This document shows positions 48,177-58,525 of a stretch of 64,000 nucleotides of DNA, one piece after another. Positions within the stretch are counted from its first letter, which is position 1. Each line of letters starts with the position of its first letter. Below the pieces are notes generated by a model. It did not search any database and had not been told where the DNA came from. It saw nothing but the letters and a program-made list of their open reading frames with translations. Source of the DNA: Pomacea canaliculata (lineage: Eukaryota; Mollusca; Gastropoda; Architaenioglossa; Ampullariidae); assembly GCF_003073045.1 (NCBI RefSeq), contig NC_037590.1, positions 1,116,001-1,180,000 on the forward strand. The letters are read 5' to 3'. A program made the position numbers and the translations under genes.

Positions 48177-50872
48177 CGTTGCCACACTCCCGACCGCGAA
48201 AACAAAATCCTGTTCGGACAACGGCTTGAGGATCAAGTCTTCAGTTGTGTTTATTGTTGTTTTCTCCTCATGCCACGTCGCTGGTCACTTGGTGTCGCGG
48301 GGCTCGAGAGACGTTCTCCTGTCCTGACACAGGTACCCGATACCTGTACTTGTCAGTCGCCCTGAAGCCAAGGTGTGAAAACTAAACTTCGACACGAAGC
48401 ACAGCACAGTTTGAACCTCGACCAAATCAAAGGCGGTTTCTAAATTCTTTTCGCAGCTTTCGTAGAAGAAAAAGGTTTTAAGGTTTATAGTTGATCTTTT
48501 GGCTTTAATTTTTTTTTATAAATATTCCTTACATGGCATCGCTACGTTCACACTTTGGTGAAGTTAACTGCGAGGATTAGACGCCATATGTTGAGAAAGA
48601 TTGAAGCAGTTCACCCACAGACCGCTGCTAGTGAAGATGAAATATTAGTCTATTCTCTGCGCTGAGACGGAGACGAGTGAATCCTCACGGTCCGGGGGTC
48701 AAGAAAGGTCAAGGATAGGTGTCGCCCCCTTCACATCGTTTTGACGGAGATCCGAACAATCGTCCGCGAAAGCCGGCGAAAAGCCACAACAAGCATCCGA
48801 TAACACCAGCAAGCGCGACACCACTGCACGACGGTGGCGGCCGTCGCCGTGGTTTGACCAGCAGGCGCCGCAGCAGCGACCAGAGCCTACAGCCTGCTTC
48901 ACTTTATCGACCTCAGGAGGGGGCAGAGAGTGGGGAGGAGGACAGGGAAGATGCTGCGATGTCAGGGGCAGACCACTACAGCATCAGACTTGCTCCTTGT
49001 TGACCGGACCTTGACTGTGTCACTCTCACCTTCACGACACTCGGGTACCTCTCCAGACATCAGGGTGTGTATCCTGGAGAGCTTAACATGATGTCTTCAG
49101 TCTGTCTTTCTGGTAACCGTTTGTTTATAGTCCCTCCTTCTCTCTCTCAAGTTCCACTCTGTAGCCTCACTCGTCACTCACTCACTACTTGTGTTGGTGT
49201 GGCTGCTGATGTTGTTAATGTTGAGTCTGAGGTGTGCACGTGGCAGTCAATGCTTCTGCAGCTGTTACTAGTTACAGGTGCGCACGACACTCAGGATGAG
49301 CTTCTAGAAACGAAAGGCAGCGACTGGAGGCTGAGTTGCTGTTCACTCCAGAAGTGGAAGGCCATGTTACCAGTGGTGGCCAGGAGAGAGTTGTCTCCAG
49401 GTGAGACGTTGCCCTGCTGTCTCTTGGCGAGAAAACACTCACCAGGCTAGCCTGGAATGTTCCAGCATCTTATTGTTTGATACTATTTTGAAATTTGTAA
49501 AGAACACCAGCTGATCTGCATTTTTCAATTCGATGAATAAGTTTTTAAAATGCTAAAAATCTCAGCTTTTCTACTTTTTTTCAACATTCTCAACTTTTGT
49601 TGACTTTCGGAAAATCTGGTTCTTCGTTTCTAACTGTATTTAAAGTGGTTGGACTGAAAATGTTAGATTGGTCTCGTGTGGTAGGTCGGCAGAGCGGGCA
49701 AACAACAACAAATTCTTTCACGAAGGAATCGTTCCCCCACCTTTTGATTCATAATAAAACACAAATAGAGGAAACAAAGAGGAGTCGGATAACAAGAGCT
49801 GAGATTATCGTGACTTTGCAGGAAGACGAGTCAAGAAAACCCAGAAGTCCACACAAATCTTGAAGTAGAAATTCTTTGAACGATTGAAGTTATCCACGTA
49901 TGCAAGTGTAGTGTGCGTGTGTGTGTGTGTGTGCATGTGTGCGTGTGCAATCTGTTCATGCTAACTTTTCTGATCACATTCTGGACTGACATTCAGTCCT
50001 CTGACTCCACCAAGAGAGAGACCGAGAGACCCGTCGAGGCCAGAGACCGAGAGACACTGTCCAATCAAAGTCAGTTCCAGGCCGTTCGGTGACCTGTCCT
50101 TGACCCTGTTCGGCTTTTTAGCTCAAGGCTGTTTCCGGGTCAGGGGTCAGAATGGCTCCAGGATCTCACTGGCGGCCGCAAACAAATCCTGGCGGCGTCG
50201 AACAAAGCCTTAGAAACATCATGCACCGAGATTTCGACGCACGTGCGGGTGTGCTAAACTCCATCCAGTGCCAGTGTGTGTGTTAGTGTGTGCAAGTGCG
50301 TGTGCGTGTGCCAGTGTTTGTGTGCGTTTGCCAGTGTGCACCTAACCACCCACGGTCCTTAGAAGCCGTTAGAATGTTGACCTCAGAGACCGGGAATAGA
50401 AACCATGACAATGACCATCTGTGTTGTTATCGTCTGCTTCAACGACAAAACCTCTGCCTACAGTTCTGCCGACATCCTCGCCCCTTGCCAAACAGTTTTA
50501 ATTAGTGTTCGCTGAGTCCGCCTGACACCAATCACAACAAAGACACGAGCACAAGTCAGCAGACATGTCATCACAACTCTGACATTTAATATTAACAACC
50601 GACATGTTCAATGCATGCATCACAAAGTTTGTTCTCGCGGTGTGCAAAAATATTCAGTTTAAAGCAAATTATTCCTTAATTGCTTTTTTTCCTTTCGTTA
50701 ATCTGAAGGAAACACTGACCAGTGTGTAAAAGAAGTTTGTTAACCCTGATCTCTAATGTCTGAACTGCGCAAAAGTCACGAGGACACCACGGAAAGTGCT
50801 TTGAGGACATCAGCCACCACAACCTCTACCTTCACTGACAGTCGTTTGCGCACTTGGTGTAGGTGGACTGCT
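48177..50872. other. Gene-free stretch upstream of the coiled-coil gene
   Basis: Probable promoter and 5' flank of the minus-strand coiled-coil gene, then intergenic DNA. No family motif appears in any frame. GT microsatellites lie at about 49914-49950 and 50276-50335. Confidence 0.4.
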
Positions 50873-51050
50873 GTCTGTCTGCCGAGACCAACGCTTAGCC
50901 TCGCGCCAAGTTTCCACTGCTAGTCTCGGTGAGCCTAAACCATGACTGTGACTAAACCGGAAGCTTTGCATACACCAGCCTCGTTTTAGTAGTTAACTGG
51001 AAAACATCGTCTGCCAGCAGTCCAGTAATACAAATTCGTGGTCCAGCTGC
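50873..51050 (+). repeat. Dispersed repeat, copy B
   Basis: Second copy of the family at 28885-29068, same orientation. Here GGACTGCTG at the left edge faces CAGCAGTCC at 51015-51023, a possible short terminal inverted repeat. Confidence 0.68.
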
Positions 51051-54000
51051 GCCTACGTGTGATTACAGGTCGCATCTTCGCTATCACAGGAAGCAGTTGA
51101 GACTAAAGGACATTAAAGAAAAGAAGAGATCAGGAGCAATATCCGGTGGCGACCACCCATGACAAATCACCTGACTTGTTCGCTTTCTGTCAGAGTTCTT
51201 AGGCTTCAGTCCTAACAACCTGCGCTCAGGTGTAAATGTTGTCTGACACAAATAAATATCGCAAAAAATTGTAATATTGTAAAAATATTGAAATCGTTCC
51301 TGAAAAGTACAAGAAGCAAGAGAGTGGGAGGATTTAATAATCTGAGAACGAGGCCGACCCCCGGCCATTGGAGGAGATTGGATGGGAAGTGCGCAGACGA
51401 CATGACGCAGTTCAGTGACATGTCATGGCGAGTGGAGAGGACGAGGCAGCAGATGGCGGCTCCTGTCTATGTCGGTGATGGACACAGTTTCTCGTCAACT
51501 TTCTTTGCTTCGGCTTCAGAAGAAACCTTAGCGAGAAATGCATTCCCCTGTCTTCTGCAGCACGTGCGACTTCTGCTCGTCTCGACCCCTGCTGGAGGGC
51601 CACTCGACTGAACATGAAGAACATAAACGAGCAAGAGAGAAAGAGGGAGAAAATGCATGAATAAAACCAAAATTATGTCAGCATTTAGGTAACGGGAAGT
51701 CTGACTTGGTTTAGAAACACAAATAATCAAGAATACAGGGTAAAGGAGGAGACATTCGTGGAATCTGCGACTCAGAGTCAAGGATGGAGCGAAGACGTGG
51801 CGACGATGACAGCATCAGGTGATGAAGAGTCCGATAAATTAAAAATAACAACTTCCATGATGAGAGTACAAGCGTGGATGTGGTCGAGAAAAGTGGTTGG
51901 AGTCTATTTGGGAGGAAAACAAGTTGAGGAAATCTTCGGCATGGGGGGTTGGGGAGGAATGTTCTGGAAAGCTGCGACAGCCAGACATCCTCTCGGTGGG
52001 GTGTGGGCGAAATGAGCACCCGACATCCTGCTCCGCGCTAAGAAGGGGAGGAGAGGGCGGCGGGGTGTGGTGGGGTGGGGGGGGACAGACTGCCCTCCCG
52101 TATCATTAGAGCCCAGCAGTTCTGGCTGCGGTCTGGAGCCTGTGCCGGGGGCACAAGATGTTCGGGTCACGCAGCACGCGACGAATTAGGCGCCGGGACA
52201 TAAGATGGCGGAGTCTACGGTGCCACCCGTCACCCACCCTGTGTAGTCGCATCCAGCGCACGCACGCGCACAAACACACACACACACTGGTGTTGGCCTC
52301 TCTGACTCCTTGGTCTGCCCGGTGACTCCAAGGCTCCTTGTATTTATCAATCTTCGCTGCACACGAGGGATGTATTTTCTCAAGCAGCAAAAGTTGTAAT
52401 CACACAACGTGAGAATACAAAGTGCAATATGATGAACGAGGAATGTCGAACGCAAGCCATTCATTTCGAAACGAATTCCAGACATCACCATGAAGGGCCG
52501 CCTAGACTAGAGGCCGCCTTCAACTTGACAATCCCGCGAGATTCGACCAGAGAGGACGAGAATGAAAATGTCAAACACGTGAAATGTGCAAAAAAAACAT
52601 TCAAACCCCACTCCACCCCACCAACCCCGACCGCTAAAAAAGTCTGACACTTCCACATGCAAGAAGAATAGCAAAATCCTCACTGGCCAGGATGAGTGGA
52701 GAAACTCACTGGCCACGAACACGAATACTTGACCAGTTTGTAAGCGCTTCATCTGACAATGACCAGAGCTGAAATAAGATCGAATCGCATAAGTACGAAT
52801 GCACGTGACCACAGAGCCCTCCACATACCCTCCATGTTTAACGGAACACGGAAAAAGGAAAAGCAAAAGAAAGAGAGAGAGAGCAGTTGGCAGAGTTCAA
52901 GTGACTGTAATTTCATCATCAGGCAAGCCAAGTGTCATTTTCAGCAACTGCTACAATTAGGGGTAAAAATCATTGCAGCAATTAGGAGAGAGCTTGACTT
53001 TTTAACAAAAAGTAACTTCTAAACTAACACGACTTCCTAACCCTTCTGATCACCAACAGCTTTTTATCCCCGCCCTGCCTCTACATCCGGACACTTCCTC
53101 TGTTGAATCCTCCCACAGACATCAGACATCAGACCACAAACATCAGACACCTCCCGTGTGACACAGTCACTGGACTGAAGTCACATTTGACTGGCTTCCA
53201 TTGATGGCATTTGAGAAATGTATTTGTGAGACCAGGGCGTGGAGAAGTCCTTGTTCAGCTTGTGTCATCTGTGGGTAGCAGACCACTTAGCGGTGACAGC
53301 GGACACTTGCTTGACAGTAAACTGGTGACAATTAAGTCTTGTGGAAAAGTCTCAAACAGATACAAGACCTCGGACCAAGAGAAACCTCAGTGCATGACAT
53401 TTACTCAATAGAACATCAGTACTCATATGACGTCAGACTGGCGGCAGTTCTGTGATCAAAGATGGTTTAGCCACCTTCAGTGTCTGGAGACAATAGGGAC
53501 TGGCGATGACCAAACTTAGACAGATGGAGAGAGGTGAATGTAGGCAAAGGTTGACACACACACATACATCACTGAGGTGACTGCATGAACTTAGCCCTAT
53601 AGTCACAAGTCTTTCGCGACCTTTTCTCTGTCTCTCCCTTGTCAGCAGCTTGCAGGGAGCGCCAGGCATGTGTTCCTCGGGGAAATCTCGTGTTGTCGCG
53701 TGAACACTGGAGAGTACGTGGAAGAGCCTGCTCCTCACTTTTTCTAACAGTCACTAGATTAATGGCCGGTCGCTAGGCAACGCATCTGCACCACGTCATC
53801 CTCTCAAACTCTCGCTTCTCGTTCAGCCATGCGTGTGGCAACGAGGGAGAGCGAGCATATAATTATATATATTGTATGTGTGTGTGTGTCGCTGTGTATT
53901 GTAAAATTATTTTCCTAAAAATTAACATCACAATTATCTCGACCGAACCACACCCTCTATAAAAACATGTTGAACCTTTGTGTCCTCTAAACACAGAAGT

Positions 54001-54553
54001 TGTTAAAGAAGCATTTGTCACACGAAGGATGTGGCGGCAGCGAGGATTTGACCCCTGTCCACATGGGGAACACAACGACGGTGAAGTTCGGGATTTCTTG
54101 CATCTTGAAACCTCATTATCATCGTGATGCAGTCACTAGTTGATCCTCTGTTATCATGGTGAATAAAATTATAGGAAAAGCCGACACCTGGGTTTTGTCT
54201 CATTCGCACCGAAAACCCGAAACGACTTTCTGCCCCGTTGTGTGGTTGACCTCCACACTGTGTCGGGGTGTGGTGATCTGTCTTCACTGTGGATGTCTTT
54301 GACCACAAATATTGTCCTGTAACTGAAATACATTTCATTAGGCTGCCAGCAAATTGAACTCTGTCCCTGTTCTCTCCCCACGACTGAATGAACCCAGACT
54401 GACACTTGTGTTTCTCCATCACTAAAACATTTGTGGTCGTTGGTCACCAGTTGTCAGATGGACATTCAGGTCGAGGAGGATGTTTAGACTTTAGTGTTTG
54501 AAAAATAAAATCTCACATTTCATTACTTAAGCCTCTCGTCACGAACTCAGGGT
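51051..54553. other. Gene-free stretch
   Basis: No supported gene. Overlapping opposite-strand frames (51084-52390, 52507-52866, 54018-54447) have no recognisable motifs or splice context. ATGGCGG (YY1-like) occurs at 51453 and near 52204, and an X-box-like GTCGCTAGGCAAC at 53768-53780. Confidence 0.4.
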
Positions 54554-54626
54554 GTCCCCGTAGCGCAGTGGATAGCGCGCTGGACTTCTAATCCAGAGGT
54601 CGCGGGTTCGAATCCCGCCGGGGATG
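54554..54626 (+). tRNA. tRNA-Arg (anticodon TCT), intronless
   Basis: A 73-nt cloverleaf. The acceptor stem pairs GTCCCCG with CGGGGAT (outer G-T pair). The D arm contains TAGCGCAGTGGATAGCGC (box A). The anticodon stem CTGGA/TCCAG encloses CTTCTAA, giving TCT, which reads AGA/AGG. The T arm GCGGGTTCGAATCCCGC contains a perfect box B. The discriminator base is G, and CCA is not encoded, as expected in eukaryotes. A TTTT at 54635 and a long T run from 54645 provide Pol III termination. No second tRNA lies in the window. The intact stems and terminator argue for a functional gene rather than a SINE head. Confidence 0.95.
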
Positions 54627-54634
54627 AATTATTA

Positions 54635-54662
54635 TTTTGGTGGGTTTTTTTTTTTTTTTTTT
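54635..54662 (+). terminator. Pol III terminator of tRNA-Arg
   Basis: TTTT nine bases after the tRNA, followed by an 18-base T run starting at 54645. Confidence 0.8.
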
Positions 54663-56417
54663 AAGCGACAAAAGATTTATTGTAAAATACTCACTTATAA
54701 CCAAAAAAAAAAAAAAACAACTTGTCAAATACGCTTATTCGCTCTTTTACCTCCCCATACACCAACCACAACCTGCCAGACGAACACCTGAGGAAATCAA
54801 GTCATTCACCCCAGTCTTTGCTTACCAGTTCGTACTCACGTTTAATGTGACCTCTGACCACCATTTACTGTCTTTGAAGAAGAGTTAACCCAGTGAGGCC
54901 GGCTCCACCCACCGCTTAGCAGTTGCAAGCAGCACAGATAATTCTAGAGATTGTGTATGTGGGCCCAACACCTGGGTATGTTATTGTTTTTCCTATTCTT
55001 TAGCTCATTATTTTTAGCTGCGAGTTTTTAAGGATTAAATATTCTACTTATGCTGCTGAATGTGTTTTTATTTACTTCATGGAAAATCTACAGTTGTTGT
55101 GATGTGAACACGTTCGTCTGCCACCGCGAGAAGAAGGACGACCTGACCCAGACAGGGGACACAATCGCGATGAAAGTGAGGTGACGGCGACGCCCTCTAG
55201 GTGCTAATGGCGTCAGTGTGAACACATTTCACGCTAATGACAACACCAACAACGCCCCCAGCACCGGCGCCAGACACGACCTCAGCTGCTGGGTGGACTC
55301 GCCGACGACCACCCGCCACTTAGCAGTCAGGGGAGACAACGCCGTGTCAGCTGTGCTACAGCATTATCTCCCCTTGGCTGGAGGAAGCGCCGCGGACATG
55401 TCAATAGAGGTGGACACGTCATCAACTCGCCAACAGGTCCTTGGGATGTCTTCATGCACTGGGGAGTCCTTGAGGAGGACACAGGGGCAGACATCAACGG
55501 GTGTGGGGTGGCGGGTGGAGACAGGGTGGGAGTGGGGTGGGGTGTGTGCGCGTGCACACGATGCGCAGCTTGATCAGCGCCGCAATGTATGGGGTGCCGG
55601 GTGCACCATGTTTTGACATGAAAACGCGGACCTGTACAGCACCGGAATACAGTGCGCATGCGCCGGCTCCCACTCGCTGTGTGTGTACCCGGACTCTGTC
55701 TCCATTCACTGGGAGGTGCGCCGCGATCACACGAGAGAGTTTGGCAAACTCGTGAAGGAGAATCCAGCAAGAGTGATCTCACTCACGGAGACAGCATTGG
55801 AAACTGTGCACGTGCTGGGTACCCCCACCCTATTGCACACCTGTCCGCGGAGGCAAGAGCGCAGTCCAACATGGCAGAAACGCCAGAAAAACGACATTCA
55901 GCGCTCGGAACTCGAACAGAACACGAAGGAAGGGTTCAGTCAGCTCAGACAAGTGTACTGTGTAGAGTCTCTGACACCTTCTCCTTCTGATGATGACGAC
56001 GACGACGATGATGGGGCAACGTAGTCAGACTTGATGCCATTACTGCGTCCATCCTTGCCGGTATGTCTGTCATCTCGCCCGTCTGCTTGCAGCACTGCAC
56101 TATGATGGAGAGGTTGAACCAGAGCGCGCTATGGTGACCTCGCTCTGCGCGGTTCGCTAATCTGACGTCACGGGTCACGGGTCACGCTGGCTCGCATTCT
56201 CGCGTTCAATCAGATAATGAAGGGAAAGCGAGGAGTAAGTCGTTTTGAACAATTTATTTGTTTAAACACGTGTGTGACTTGTTTCACGACAGCAGAGCGT
56301 CTTCTTCACTCGACGGCTTCTAGCGGAGATGTCAACGTGTGATGACGTGAGGGCGAAGGTCACGGCTTGGTGTTTTCCCCATGTTTGTAATTTGTCTTGA
56401 GTGTTCTGTGACGTACT
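54663..56417. other. Gene-free stretch
   Basis: No supported gene. The opposite-strand frames at 55218-56024 overlap each other and show no motif. A GCGCATGCGC element (NRF1-type) lies near 55653-55662 and a short GAC/GAT triplet run at 55993-56013. Confidence 0.4.
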
Positions 56418-56430
56418 GTGTGGCGTACTC

Positions 56431-56531
56431 TCAGTGACGTACTCTGTGTGTGTCAAACTCTCAGTGACGTACTCTGTGTGTGTCGAACTCTCAGTGACGT
56501 ACTCTGTGTGTGTCGAACTCTCTGTGACGTA
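56431..56531 (+). repeat. 30-bp repeat with TGACGTAC
   Basis: Three to four units of TCAGTGACGTACTCTGTGTG then TGTCGAACTC. Each carries TGACGTA, a CRE-like core. Confidence 0.85.
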
Positions 56532-56639
56532 CGCTTTGTGCCCTACGTGTTGAAGCTGCTGCTTCTCGGACCTTCATGGACAGTCAGATACCAGCTGGAT
56601 CTTGCACTTACACAGGAAGTTGGTGCAGCTGTATCTGAG

Positions 56640-57010
56640 GACTGTATCTGTGGGCTGTATCTGTGGGCTGTATGTGGGCTTGTGTGTGGGCTGTATGTGG
56701 GCTTGTGTGTGGGCTGTATTGTGGGCTTGTGTGTGGACTGTATCTGTGGGCTGTATGTGTGGGCTTGTGTGTGACTGTATCTGTGGCCTGTATGTGTGGG
56801 CTTGTGTGTGGGCTGTATGTGTGGGCTCTATCTGAGGGCTGTATCTGTGGGCTCTATCTGAGGGCTGTATGTGTGGGCTTGTGTGTGGGCTGTATCTGTG
56901 GGCTGTATGTGTGGGCTGTTTGTGTGGGCTTGTGTGTGGGCTGTATCTGTGGGCTGTATCTGTGGGCTCTATCTGAGGGCTGTATGTGTGGGCTTGTGTG
57001 TGGCTGTATC
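56640..57010 (+). repeat. Minisatellite of TGTGGGCTGTATC type
   Basis: About 25 units of 12-16 bp, variants of TGTGGGCTGTATCTG and TGTGGGCTTGTGTG, with CTATCTGAGGG variants. Unit lengths vary. Confidence 0.88.
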
Positions 57011-57139
57011 TCGGGAAAGTAGACGCTCACGTTGACCAATGACAGGGATTTTCACGTACCTTAGGCAGCCCCTTGCTCCATGGTGTCCATCCTACTACGA
57101 TTGTTGTCCCGTGCAAACAGCACAGCAGGATATTTATGT

Positions 57140-57461
57140 CAGATGTTGTAAGTGTGACGTATCTTGTGTATTAACAGCAGTGTATTAAACTAATATTAAT
57201 TACATGTTGTGTGTGACGTATCTTGTGTACTAACAGCAGTGTATTAAACTAATATTAATTACATGTTGTGTGTGACGTATCTTGTGTACTAACAGCAGTG
57301 TATTAAACTAATATTAATTACATGTTGTGTGTGACGTATCTTGTGTACTAACAGCAGTGTATTAAACTAATATTAATTACATGTTGTATGTGACGTATCT
57401 TGTGTACTAACAGCAGTGTATTAAACTAATATTAATTACATGTTGTATGTGACGTATCTTG
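57140..57461 (+). repeat. 59-bp tandem repeat, about 5.5 units
   Basis: Nearly identical units: TGTGTGACGTATCTTGTGTA, CTAACAGCAGTGTATTAAAC, TAATATTAATTACATGT. The near identity suggests recent amplification. Each unit again contains TGACGTAT. Confidence 0.92.
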
Positions 57462-57702
57462 CATAAGAAGACTGCGCTATAGTCAGATGTTGCACATGTA
57501 ACTATTTTGGAGAGTGTTCGTGTGTGTGTGTCTAGGAGCTGCAGGATATCAGGGCAAAATAAAATAAAAAGAAAGAAAAAGGAAGACTGAAGAAAGAAGT
57601 GGTCGATATCTAGCCATTCACTGGCAGTTATTTAGTTCCAGCCGATATATCATACCGCCGACCTACTTATCGACCGCACGACCTGGCCTCTGCTCGACCC
57701 CG

Positions 57703-58345
57703 TCTTGTCTCTCTCCATCTTGTCTCACACGGTCTTGTCTCACATAGCCTTGTCTCACACAGTCTTGTCTCACACGGTCTTGTCTCACATAGCCTTGTCT
57801 CACACAGTCTTGTCTCTCTCCATCTTGTCTCACACGGTCTTGTCTCACATAGCCTTGTCTCACACAGTCTTGTCTCACACGGTCTTGTCTCACATAGCCT
57901 TGTCTCACACAGTCTTGTCTCACACGGTCTTGTCTCACATAGCCTTGTCTCACACAGTCTTGTCTCTCTCCATCTTGTCTCACACGGTCTTGTCTCACAC
58001 GGTCTTGTCTCACACAGTCTTGTCTCACACGGTCTTGTCTCACATAGCCTTGTCTCACACAGTCTTGTCTCACACAGTCTTGTCTCACATAGCCTTGTCT
58101 CACACAGTCTTGTCTCTCTCCATCTTGTCTCACACGGTCTTGTCTCACACGGTCTTGTCTCACACAGTCTTGTCTCACACGGTCTTGTCTCACATAGCCT
58201 TGTCTCACACAGTCTTGTCTCTCTCCATCTTGTCTCACACGGTCTTGTCTCACACGGTCTTGTCTCACACAGTCTTGTCTCACACAGTCTTGTCTCACAC
58301 AGTCTTGTCTCACATAACCTTGTCTCACAAGGTCTGGTCCACACG
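57703..58345. repeat. 15-bp minisatellite with higher-order pattern, about 43 units
   Basis: Units are CTTGTCTCACACGGT, CTTGTCTCACACAGT, CTTGTCTCACATAGC and CTTGTCTCTCTCCAT, arranged in recurring blocks of four to six units. The 15-bp unit leaves long frames open on both strands (up to 236 codons). These are products of the periodicity, not genes. Confidence 0.95.
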
Positions 58346-58491
58346 GTCTTATCTCACCACAGACCTGTCTCAAATCCGCGGTCTCACTAAAGAATAGGTT
58401 GTAGAGGAAGTGCTACTCCCCCTGTGAGAGGAATCTGTTCTCTAGTCTTTCACTGCTTGTACGCCACAGACTTGGTTCCTTCAGTTGACCA

Positions 58492-58525
58492 CAACCACCA
58501 CTACCACCACCACCACCACCACCAT
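58492..58525. repeat. (ACC)n microsatellite
   Basis: About ten ACC triplets with one interruption. Confidence 0.88.

Noticed and set aside
53768-53780. X-box-like GTCGCTAGGCAAC (RFX site)
   Set aside because: A single imperfect motif with no adjacent gene to regulate; chance occurrence is likely.
57663-58397. Three long overlapping frames of 225-236 codons on both strands
   Set aside because: All arise from the 15-bp satellite; every frame is open because the unit is divisible by three and lacks stops.
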